Shown piece by piece: positions 15,294 to 21,336 of a stretch of 35,998 bases of DNA. The notes under the pieces are model-generated. The model was given only the letters and a program-made list of their open reading frames with translations, had not been told where the DNA came from and did no database searches. Source of the DNA: Caldilineales bacterium (GTDB taxonomy: Bacteria > Chloroflexota > Anaerolineae > JAAEKA01); contig JANWYQ010000225.1 in NCBI GenBank assembly GCA_025055015.1, positions 1 through 35,998 on the forward strand, given 5' to 3'. A program made the translations under genes and the position numbers. How positions within the stretch are numbered: the first letter of the stretch is position 1; every line of letters starts with the position of its first letter.

Positions 15294-16070
15294 TCAAGCA
15301 GCGGTCGGCGCCGAGGCTTGCGGCTCCCGAGCCAGACCGCTGGCCGCGGCCATGGCCAGCGCCAGCGCCGTTGCGACCCAGGCGGCCACAGCCACCGTGG
15401 GCACGGCGGCGTGCTTCACGCCGATGCCGGCGAAGGCCCAGGCCAGCACGAGCAAGTAGGCCACGTCGCGCCGGGTGAGGGCCATCAGCGCAGCCACCAC
15501 CAGCGCCACCCCCAGCATGATGGCTAGCCACGCCTCGTCGCTCACCCCGAAGCCGTTCCACCCCAGGTCGTACAGCACCGCGGTGACGTTGGCCACCGTG
15601 GCCACGGTGATCCACCCCAGATAGATGCTGAAGGGCAGGTCCACGAGCCATCGCTCGGGGGTCGGTGGGTTCGCTCGGCCGATGTCCAGCCGCAAGTAGA
15701 TAGCCACCAGAGCGACCAGCAGCACCACCATGGCGACCAGGGTCAGGGGGAACAGAAGGTAGTGCCAGAGGAAGATCCAGGCGATGTTGGCGGCGCTGCC
15801 CAGGAGAAACCACCCAGCGATGCCCTGCACCCGAGCATTTTCCCGCTGCGCCGGTAGCGCCTGGTAGATGGCGTAGGCGATCAAGCCGACGTAGATCAGG
15901 CCCCAGATGGAGAACACGTAGCCGGCCGGCACGAAGTAGACCGGAAAGGTGTCCGAGATCTGGCCCGTCTGTAGGCCATTGAGGGGAAGGGCGTTGGCCA
16001 GCGTGTTGACGGCGATGGTGGCCGCCACTGCGATGACCACCAGCGCTCGGCGAAGGAGGTTCTTGTTCAT
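15294..16070 (-). CDS. TspO/MBR-like tryptophan-rich membrane protein, enlarged
   Basis: A 258-residue membrane protein with about seven or eight hydrophobic segments. The motif PAGYVFSIWGLIYVGL (near 48-63) and the aromatic run ANIAWIFLWHYLLFPL match the TspO/MBR (peripheral benzodiazepine receptor) family, which binds tetrapyrroles and is linked to light and oxidative stress. Classical TspO has five helices and about 160 residues. This one carries roughly 100 more, with extra C-terminal helices, so it belongs to the longer relatives and the ligand may differ. A promoter-like TTGACG-17-TAAGAT ends six bases before the ATG at 16070 and no Shine-Dalgarno is visible, predicting a leaderless message. 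The antiporter gene follows by 42 bp. Confidence 0.8.
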   Translation of the reverse strand: MNKNLLRRALVVIAVAATIAVNTLANALPLNGLQTGQISDTFPVYFVPAGYVFSIWGLIYVGLIAYAIYQALPAQRENARVQGIAGWFLLGSAANIAWIFLWHYLLFPLTLVAMVVLLVALVAIYLRLDIGRANPPTPERWLVDLPFSIYLGWITVATVANVTAVLYDLGWNGFGVSDEAWLAIMLGVALVVAALMALTRRDVAYLLVLAWAFAGIGVKHAAVPTVAVAAWVATALALAMAAASGLAREPQASAPTAA

Positions 16071-16076
16071 GGTTGC

Positions 16077-16105
16077 ATCTTACTGTGCCTGCGCAGCGCC
16101 GTCAA
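16077..16105 (-). promoter_or_regulatory. Promoter of the TspO-like/antiporter operon (leaderless)
   Basis: On the minus strand, TTGACG (16105-16100), a 17-nt spacer and TAAGAT (16082-16077) form a good sigma-70-type promoter. Only six bases separate the -10 box from the ATG at 16070, so transcription would begin at or next to the start codon. Confidence 0.65.
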
Positions 16106-16169
16106 GTGGCGTCAAACAGGCTCTGCTGCGCAGCCCTAGCGCCGCAAGGCCGCCAGGCGGGTCCTGCCG

Positions 16170-17585
16170 CTATCTCCTGGCCTGGGCATAGGCCGCCAGG
16201 GTGCGCTCGCGCGCCTGGCCATGGTCCACGATGGGCGCCGGGTAGTCCTGGCCGACTAGGCAGCCGGCGCGGCGCTGCTCGGCCAAGGGCATGGTCCAAG
16301 GCGCGTGGATGTACTTTGTCGGCACGCGGCCCAGCTCCGGCACCCAGCGCCGCACGTAGTCGCCGTTGGGGTCGAACTTCTCCCCCTGCATCACCGGGTT
16401 GAACACCCGGAAGTAGGGCGCAGCGTCGGTGCCCACGCCGGCGGTCCACTGCCAGCCGCCGTTGTTGCTGGCCGGGTCGCCGTCCACCAGGTGCTGCATG
16501 AAGAACCGCTCGCCCCAGCGCCAGTCCACGAGCAGGTCCTTCACCAAGAAGGAGGCCACGATCATGCGACAGCGGTTGTGCATCCAGCCGGTTTGCACCA
16601 GCTGGCGCATGGCTGCGTCTACGATGGGGTAGCCGGTGCGGCCTTCGCACCAGGCCGCGAAGTCCTCGGGGTCGTTGATCCAGGGGATGCGATCGTACTG
16701 GCGCTGGAAGCTGCCGGTGCGCACGTAGGGGAAGTGGTAGAGGATGGACACGTAGAACTCGCGCCAGATCAGCTCGCTCAGCCAGGAGTCCGCGCCGTAG
16801 CAGGCGTCGGCGGTGCGGGCTGCCTGCCGCGCGGCGCGCGCTGCGACCGTCGCCTGCCGCGCCGACACCATGCCAAAGCGCAGGTAGGGGGAGAGGCGCG
16901 ACGTGCCCTCCAGGTCCGGCCGGTTGCGGTCCTCGCGGTAGCGGGTGATGGGCGCCGACGGCCCTTGGGTGAAGGCCGCCAGCCGGCGCTGCGCCTCGGC
17001 CTCGCCGGCGGGGAAGGGAACTGCCGCAGGCAGGGCCGGCGCGTCGGGGATGGGCAGGCTCTCCAGCGCAGCGGGGGTGACGATGCGCTCCGGCGCGGGC
17101 AGCAGGTCGTCGGCCGTGGGCAGGGGCAGGCTGAGCCAGCGCTTGCTGAAAGGAGTGAACACGGTGTAGGGCGCGCCGTCCTCTTTCACCACCTGGCTGG
17201 GCCGGTGCACCGTCAGCCCGGGGGTCAGCTTCAGGGGCAGCTCGGCCCGCACGGCCTCGTCCCGCCGTCGGGCGTAGGGCGTGACGTCGGCCTCGGCGAA
17301 AATGGCCTGGGCGCCGGTCTCGGCCACCAGCTGCCGCAGCGCCTCCATGGGCCGGCCGCGGCGCACGATCAGCCGGCTGCCGCAGCGGCGCAGGTCGGCG
17401 TCCAAGCTGCGCAAGCCGTCGAACAGGAAGGCCAGCCGCTTCTCGCCCACGTAGGGCGAGCTGAGCAGAGCCGGGTCCAGTACGAAGACGGGCACAACCT
17501 GGTCGGCGGCGGCAAGGGCCCGGCTGAGCGCCTGGTTGTCGCTGAGCCGTAGATCCCGGCGCACCCACCAGATGGCAGTGGCCAT
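16170..17585 (-). CDS. phr: Deoxyribodipyrimidine photolyase (CPD, class I type)
   Basis: A 471-residue flavoenzyme that uses blue light to split cyclobutane pyrimidine dimers, about the length of E. coli PhrB. The N-terminal Rossmann/antenna domain begins [20 protein letters not shown]. The FAD-binding domain shows [50 protein letters not shown] and [13 protein letters not shown], all typical of class I photolyases. The start at ATG 17585 has GGAAG upstream; the frame is open further (to 17954), but that extension only reads across the intergenic region. It stands apart from the Fe-S photolyase, giving the genome two repair enzymes of different families within about 6.5 kb. A hairpin and a possible LexA-like site lie upstream. 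Confidence 0.96.
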   Translation of the reverse strand: MATAIWWVRRDLRLSDNQALSRALAAADQVVPVFVLDPALLSSPYVGEKRLAFLFDGLRSLDADLRRCGSRLIVRRGRPMEALRQLVAETGAQAIFAEADVTPYARRRDEAVRAELPLKLTPGLTVHRPSQVVKEDGAPYTVFTPFSKRWLSLPLPTADDLLPAPERIVTPAALESLPIPDAPALPAAVPFPAGEAEAQRRLAAFTQGPSAPITRYREDRNRPDLEGTSRLSPYLRFGMVSARQATVAARAARQAARTADACYGADSWLSELIWREFYVSILYHFPYVRTGSFQRQYDRIPWINDPEDFAAWCEGRTGYPIVDAAMRQLVQTGWMHNRCRMIVASFLVKDLLVDWRWGERFFMQHLVDGDPASNNGGWQWTAGVGTDAAPYFRVFNPVMQGEKFDPNGDYVRRWVPELGRVPTKYIHAPWTMPLAEQRRAGCLVGQDYPAPIVDHGQARERTLAAYAQARR

Positions 17586-17614
17586 GGCGATCTTCCAACC
17601 ACTCGACGAGGAAA

Positions 17615-17646
17615 GCCCTCCCACGGCCGGCGCCCCGTGGGAGGGC
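17615..17646 (-). terminator. Strong hairpin between the membrane-protein gene and phr
   Basis: GCCCTCCCACGG (17615-17626), an 8-nt loop and CCGTGGGAGGGC (17635-17646) give a perfect 12-bp stem, followed on the minus strand by TTTCC. It probably terminates the upstream 145-residue membrane-protein transcript just ahead of the phr Shine-Dalgarno. The T-tract is short, so a 5'-UTR role for phr is also possible. Confidence 0.55.
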
Positions 17647-17658
17647 CGAAGGTCACGC

Positions 17659-17672
17659 CCGACGTATGTTCG
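17659..17672 (-). promoter_or_regulatory. Possible LexA-like (CGAAC) site upstream of phr
   Basis: The minus strand reads CGAACATACGTCGG, with a perfect left half and a partial right half of a Gram-positive-type SOS box (CGAAC-N4-GTTCG). It lies about 75 bp upstream of phr and inside an inverted repeat GCCCGA-N7-TCGGGC (17657-17675). The match is weak on one side and could be chance. Confidence 0.25.
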
Positions 17673-17761
17673 GGCCGAAAGGCTTAGCTTAGCGGGCTGG
17701 GGGACGCGTCGGTCGGCAAGCCTGTCGAACCAACCGACGCTGCGCCTGGCGAAGGGCGCTT

Positions 17762-18199
17762 CTAGCGGTTCATAAACGCGCCGCGCACGTCCGGCCTTAG
17801 GAGGTACACGAAGATGGCCACCGGAACCGCGAGGCCGGCGAAGCCGCAACACAGCGCCCAGAACCCGCCGCTGAACATGCCTATGATGCCGGTGAGGACA
17901 TAGACGCCCAGGGCCACCACCGCGAGGAGCCACGCCCAGCGCTTCAGGTTCCACAGGCCGTAGGCGACGACCAGGTGCAGAACGGCTGTGATGAGGCCCA
18001 GCGTGCCGCTCAGGGCGCGGTTGGTGCCCTGCATCGCCATGTTTTCAGCGCCGAAGATGGTGCCGAAGAGCGCGCCCAACCCACCAAAGCCGAAGACCAG
18101 CAAGCTCCACACGAGCGAGAGAAGGGACAGCACGATGTAGACGATGACCAGAACCACAATGCCGGCGGGACGCCTTGTCGGAGGAGAGGTTGGTGCCAT
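17762..18199 (-). CDS. Small four-helix membrane protein
   Basis: A 145-residue integral membrane protein with four hydrophobic segments: near 12-50 ([19 protein letters not shown] onward), 64-86 ([20 protein letters not shown]), 90-108 ([20 protein letters not shown]) and 112-134 ([20 protein letters not shown]). A Pro/Thr-rich N-terminus precedes the first helix. No functional family is recognised; it resembles generic membrane proteins common in Chloroflexi. The start at ATG 18199 has an excellent AAGGAG. A consensus-like promoter TTGACA-17-TATCAT lies about 75 bp upstream and a strong hairpin follows, so it looks like a single-gene transcription unit. Confidence 0.78.
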   Translation of the reverse strand: MAPTSPPTRRPAGIVVLVIVYIVLSLLSLVWSLLVFGFGGLGALFGTIFGAENMAMQGTNRALSGTLGLITAVLHLVVAYGLWNLKRWAWLLAVVALGVYVLTGIIGMFSGGFWALCCGFAGLAVPVAIFVYLLRPDVRGAFMNR

Positions 18200-18272
18200 A
18201 GGTGCTCCTTGTTAACAAAGCAAACACTGAACGGGTTGGGCCATGCGACGCCCGAGCGCGCCACACGGCCCG

Positions 18273-18301
18273 ATGATAACCCGTCCAGCGTTCTATGTCA
18301 A
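18273..18301 (-). promoter_or_regulatory. Promoter of the 145-residue membrane-protein gene
   Basis: Minus strand: TTGACA (18301-18296), a 17-nt spacer and TATCAT (18278-18273). The -35 is perfect and the spacing optimal. The predicted start near 18266 leaves a 5' leader of about 67 nt containing AAGGAG. Confidence 0.7.
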
Positions 18302-18345
18302 AGACAGCGCACGACGGCGGGGATCATCCTGTCCACGGCTGGCGC

Positions 18346-19251
18346 TCAGTGCGCTCCAACGGAGACGCCGCGGCGCACCACGGCATCGGCCATGCGGGCC
18401 ACGCGCGCCATGGCCTGCACATCGTGGACGCGCACGATGTCGGCCCCGCGGGCGATGGCGATGGCCACCGTGGCCGCCGTGCCCTCCACCCGCTGGTCGG
18501 GCGGCAGGCCCAAGGTGTAGCCGATGAAGGACTTGCGGCTGGGACCCACCAGGAGGGGGTAGCCCAGGCTGCGCAGCTCTCCCAGCCGGTCCAGCAGCTC
18601 CAGGTTCTGCGCCACGCTCTTGCCGAACCCCAGGCCGGGGTCCAGGATGATATGGTCGTCGGGCACGCCGGCCCGCCGCGCCAGCTCGATGCTGATGCGC
18701 AGCTCGGCAGCCACGTCGGCCACCACGTCGCCGTACTCGGCGCCCAAGTACATGCCGCCCAGGGCAGGGTCAATGGACACGTGCTCGCGACGGCTGCGGT
18801 TGTGCATCAGCACAGCGGCCGCGCCGTGTCGCGCGGTCACCTCGGCAATGGCCGGGTCCAGCCGAAAGCCCCACACGTCGTTGACGATGACGGCGCCGGC
18901 GCGCAGGGCCGCCTCGGCCACTGCCGACTTGGAGGTGTCCACGGAGATGGGCACGTCCACTGTGGCCGCCAGCCGCTCGATCACCGGCAGCACGCGGCGC
19001 AGCTCCTCCTCCGCGTCCACCGGCTGGCTGCCCGGCCGGGTGCTCTCTCCTCCCACGTCCAGGATGTGCGCGCCCTCGGCCACAAAGCGCTGCCCCTGGG
19101 CCACGGCCAGCTCCACCCAGTCCTCAGATTGGGGAGCGAGGCTCAGCAACCCATCGCCCGAGAAGCTATCGGGCGTGACATTGAGGATGCCCATGACGTA
19201 GGTCTGGGCGCCCCAGCGGAAGGTGTGTCGGCCAAGGGTGAGGATAGACAT
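18346..19251 (-). CDS. folP: Dihydropteroate synthase
   Basis: A 301-residue cytosolic TIM-barrel enzyme that condenses 6-hydroxymethyl-dihydropterin pyrophosphate with p-aminobenzoate in folate synthesis. The signature motifs occur in order: MGILNVTPDSFSGDG, DVGGESTRPGSQPV, ISVDTSKSAVA, VNDVWG, MHNRS, DPGLGFGKS, GPSRKSFIG and a final RVHDV. All expected pterin- and pABA-binding segments are present and the length is normal. The start is ATG 19251. No clear Shine-Dalgarno is visible, but TTGCTA-17-TATACT upstream gives a plausible promoter. No other folate gene is nearby; phoU is divergent. Confidence 0.97.
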   Translation of the reverse strand: MSILTLGRHTFRWGAQTYVMGILNVTPDSFSGDGLLSLAPQSEDWVELAVAQGQRFVAEGAHILDVGGESTRPGSQPVDAEEELRRVLPVIERLAATVDVPISVDTSKSAVAEAALRAGAVIVNDVWGFRLDPAIAEVTARHGAAAVLMHNRSRREHVSIDPALGGMYLGAEYGDVVADVAAELRISIELARRAGVPDDHIILDPGLGFGKSVAQNLELLDRLGELRSLGYPLLVGPSRKSFIGYTLGLPPDQRVEGTAATVAIAIARGADIVRVHDVQAMARVARMADAVVRRGVSVGAH

Positions 19252-19308
19252 AGTGAGTGGATCACAGGTGTCAGAAGGTTGCTATCGCGTCGAGCGTTGA
19301 TAGAGGAG

Positions 19309-19337
19309 AGTATAGACGCGCGTCGCTGCCTTAGCAA
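19309..19337 (-). promoter_or_regulatory. Promoter of folP
   Basis: Minus strand: TTGCTA (19337-19332), a 17-nt spacer and TATACT (19314-19309). The predicted transcript starts near 19302, about 50 nt upstream of the folP ATG. Confidence 0.55.
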
Positions 19338-19435
19338 GCGGGTGGGGAGAGGTGAGCCTGGGCAATTAGCGCTTCGCGGCCTTCCGGAGTAAAATGCGCC
19401 TGCTTTCAGCTCTCGCTCTAGGAGGGACCCCGCCG

Positions 19436-20149
19436 ATGGTGATCATTCGTCAACGCTTTGAGCAGCAGCTCAACGACCTACGCACCGACGTCATCAAGAT
19501 GGGCAGCATGGTGGAGGAGGAGCTCACCACCGCTCTGGCTGCCCTGGAGGACATGGACGTGGACCGGGCGCGCGCGGTGTTCGTCGCCGACACCGGTGTC
19601 AACGCGCTGCGCTTCGACCTAGAGGAGCAATGCTTCTCGTTGATCGTGACGCAGCAGCCCGCGGCGCGCGACCTGCGCGCTATCGTCAGCGTGATGAACA
19701 TGATCGTGGACCTGGAGCGCATGGGCGACCAGGCCAAGGGCATCGCCAAGATCGTGCCGCACCTGGCCCGCCGGCCCCAGGTGCCCCGCCCTCCTGAGCT
19801 CAGACAGATGGGCGACCTGGTGATCCGCATGCTGAACCAGACCATGGACGCCTACGCCCAGAGCGACGCGGACCTGGCCCTCCAGGTGGCCAAGCAGGAC
19901 GACGAGGTAGACGCCCTCTACAGCCAGGTCTTCACCCAGATTATGCTGCAGATGGCCCGCACAGACAGCGCCGATCTGATCGAGGCCAACTACGAGCTGC
20001 TGCGCGCCGCGCGCGAGCTGGAGCGCTTCGGCGACCTGGCTACCAACGTAGCCGAGCGGGTGATCTACATGGTGACGGGACGGTTCCAGGAGATCAACGT
20101 GGACCGCAGCGAGGTGATGGCTGTGCCTTCCTCGGGGATGGAGCTTTGA
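19436..20149 (+). CDS. phoU: Phosphate transport system regulatory protein PhoU
   Basis: A 237-residue all-helical protein made of two PhoU three-helix repeats (about 6-110 and 118-225). It begins VIIRQRFEQQLNDLRTDVIK and contains the metal-binding type motifs LERMGDQAKGIAKI (first repeat) and LERFGDLATNVAERVIYMVTG (second repeat). PhoU links the Pst phosphate importer to PhoR signalling and represses the Pho response. Here it stands alone, with no pst or phoR gene in the window. The start is ATG 19436 with GGAGGG at 19421-19426; an in-frame ATG at 19394, also with GGAG, would add 14 residues. The stop codon overlaps the -35 box of the next transcription unit. Confidence 0.95.
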   Translation: MVIIRQRFEQQLNDLRTDVIKMGSMVEEELTTALAALEDMDVDRARAVFVADTGVNALRFDLEEQCFSLIVTQQPAARDLRAIVSVMNMIVDLERMGDQAKGIAKIVPHLARRPQVPRPPELRQMGDLVIRMLNQTMDAYAQSDADLALQVAKQDDEVDALYSQVFTQIMLQMARTDSADLIEANYELLRAARELERFGDLATNVAERVIYMVTGRFQEINVDRSEVMAVPSSGMEL

Positions 20150-20174
20150 CAGGCGTGGGCCCTTATGCTATAGT
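20146..20174 (+). promoter_or_regulatory. Near-consensus promoter of the DUF4258/YgiT pair
   Basis: TTGACA (20146-20151), a 17-nt spacer and TATAGT (20169-20174). The -35 box overlaps the phoU stop codon (20147-20149). Transcription would start near 20181, about 90 nt upstream of the DUF4258 start codon. This is the closest match to a sigma-70 consensus I found in the window. Confidence 0.75.
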
Positions 20175-20237
20175 GACAACGATTGAGCAGTTATTTGCCC
20201 TTTAACTCTCTGCATGGTCTGCTATAAGTTTCAAACG

Positions 20238-20253
20238 ACGAGGTAATTCTCGT
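20238..20253 (+). promoter_or_regulatory. Inverted repeat upstream of the DUF4258 gene, possible operator
   Basis: ACGAG-GTAATT-CTCGT is a perfect 5-bp inverted repeat 18 bp before the DUF4258 start. YgiT/MqsA-type antitoxins repress their own operon at palindromes, so this is a candidate site; the sequence does not match the published E. coli MqsA box exactly. Confidence 0.3.
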
Positions 20254-20270
20254 TACACTGGGAGCAGACC

Positions 20271-20553
20271 ATGTTCAAGCACATTTTGGACAAGATTCGC
20301 GACAGGGTCCGACGTCGTCCATATGTCATGACCGTCCACGCAGAAGAAGAGATGAACGATGACCGGTTGAGCATCTTCGACGTCGAACGGAGCTTGCTCA
20401 CGGGTGAAATTGTCGAGCGTCAGAAGGACCTGTCAAGCGGCGAGTGGAAGTTATTTAGTCAGGCGCCAGACGGTTGCCGGCGATGAGATGGTCGCAGTAG
20501 TCAAGCTCAGTCCGATGGGCAAACTGGTGGTCATCACGGTGTATCGTTTATGA
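20271..20553 (+). pseudogene. DUF4258 protein, frameshifted (putative toxin of a TA pair)
   Basis: The first frame (20271-20486) begins MFKHILDKIRDRVRRRPYVM and contains VHAEEEMNDDRLSIFDVERS and GEIVERQKD, typical of the N-terminal part of DUF4258 (mRNA-interferase-like RelE-type fold suspected). It then derails after GEWK. Removing one T in the TT at 20451-20452 restores the expected C-terminus: YLVRRQTVAGDEMVAVVKLS, then GKLVVITVYRL, ending TGA at 20551-20553. The repaired protein is 93 residues and its stop overlaps the next start (ATGA), as expected for an intact pair. Either the gene is a recent pseudogene, or the T is a sequencing/assembly error, or it shifts frame in a programmed way. 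The downstream zinc-finger gene remains intact. Confidence 0.8.
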
Positions 20554-20792
20554 GCGTGAGTCCTATGATTTGTGATGTTTGCGGCAAGGATGGCGCGCGC
20601 GTTCGGCAGGTCACCCGTAGCTATGGCGAGGGTGAAAACCTACTCATCATCGAGAATATTCCTCTCGTCACGTGCCCGAATTGCGGCGCAAGCTATTTTA
20701 CCGCAGAGACCTTGCACGAAATCGAGCGTATCAAGCTGCATCGTCACAGTTTTGCGCGGAAGCAGCTGGTGGCGATTGCAGAGTTTGTATGA
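20550..20792 (+). CDS. YgiT-type zinc-finger protein (putative antitoxin)
   Basis: An 80-residue protein with two CxxC knuckles (ICDVCGKD and VTCPNCGASYF) followed by a helix ETLHEIERI. This is the N-terminal zinc-binding module of YgiT/MqsA antitoxins. The C-terminal helix-turn-helix of full MqsA is absent, as in the short forms that accompany DUF4258 proteins. The start is ATG 20550, overlapping by four bases the stop of the repaired DUF4258 frame, which supports their being one operon. It would neutralise the DUF4258 partner, which is known family context and not tested here. With the partner broken, it may be an orphan antitoxin. Confidence 0.85.
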   Translation: MSVSPMICDVCGKDGARVRQVTRSYGEGENLLIIENIPLVTCPNCGASYFTAETLHEIERIKLHRHSFARKQLVAIAEFV

Positions 20793-20929
20793 GCAGAGGC
20801 AACCGCCTAACGCCTTCGGTTTTGCGCGCGCAGTGAATAGAGTGCCTCTTGCGCGCCCAGTCGCTCCTTAATAGCCCCGAGCTGCCCGCAGGCCGTAGGT
20901 CTTGCAGCCAGCTCAGCCATACATCGTTG

Positions 20930-21065
20930 GCCGTCAGTGGTGCCCGTTGGCCCGGATGCCAGGGCTGAACTACGGTTCAGGCGAAGCCGGTGAAAGTCCG
21001 GCGCTGTCGCGCAACTGTAACTCGGACGCACGAGCCGAGAAGCCAGGACGACCGCCACTGCACGT
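20930..21065 (+). promoter_or_regulatory. Cobalamin (adenosylcobalamin) riboswitch aptamer
   Basis: The conserved core is clear: GAAGCCGGTGAAAGTCCGGC (from 20983), then GCTGTCGCGCAACTGTAA (to 21020) and the B12-box-like AGCCAGGACGACC (21041-21053). The closing P1 stem pairs CAGTGG (20935-20940) with CCACTG (21055-21060). An internal hairpin CTCGG/CCGAG (21021-21039) precedes the B12 box. Such RNAs bind adenosylcobalamin and lower expression of B12 synthesis or uptake genes. An intrinsic terminator lies about 100 nt downstream and the three-gene uptake locus follows, so repression is probably transcriptional. I could not pick a convincing promoter upstream (20793-20930). Confidence 0.93.
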
Positions 21066-21158
21066 CCGCCACACCCTTCGACGGAAAGGAGAGCGGAAAC
21101 TTGCCATGATCACCAGGTATTGGCCGGCCTGCGAGCTGGTCAGCCCAGGAAGTGCGAC

Positions 21159-21194
21159 AAAAGCGTCCGACGTTCATCCGTCGGGCGCTTTTTT
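21159..21194 (+). terminator. Intrinsic terminator of the riboswitch expression platform
   Basis: AAAAGCGTCCGACG (21159-21172), loop TTCATC and CGTCGGGCGCTTTT (21179-21192) pair over 14 positions with one G-U, running into six T (21189-21194). An upstream aptamer segment TCGGACGC (21022-21029) is perfectly complementary to GCGTCCGA in its left arm (21163-21170), offering an antiterminator. Confidence 0.88.
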
Positions 21195-21336
21195 GTCTCC
21201 TGGTGAGTCGGCAGGCATCGCGGTAGAACCCACCGTCCCGTAACCTGTTCTGCCCCCGACCTGTTCAACGACCGCCTGGCCGCTGCTTGCGCAGCGGTCC
21301 AGGGCTTTTGACCACTCGTAGCTACCGGAGGAAAGG
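21195..21336 (+). other. Leader between the riboswitch terminator and the first uptake gene
   Basis: This is non-coding leader of the B12-controlled transcript. It ends in GGAGGAAAGG, a strong Shine-Dalgarno for the ATG at 21337. I see no further element in it. Confidence 0.5.

Noticed and set aside
16305-17552. Plus-strand 415-residue open frame
   Set aside because: It is antisense to the photolyase gene, which has all family motifs; the plus frame has none.
18295-19392. Plus-strand 365-residue open frame
   Set aside because: It is antisense to folP; His/Gln-rich composition indicates a shadow.
20793-20930. Terminator and promoter between the zinc-finger gene and the riboswitch
   Set aside because: Only a 5-bp stem (AACCG/CGGTT) before TTTT and no pair of hexamers with acceptable spacing were found, so neither is claimed.
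21106-21243. Possible 45-codon leader peptide after the riboswitch
   Set aside because: The purine-rich stretch before its ATG is about 14 bases away and the frame runs through the intrinsic terminator; the region is better explained as riboswitch expression platform.
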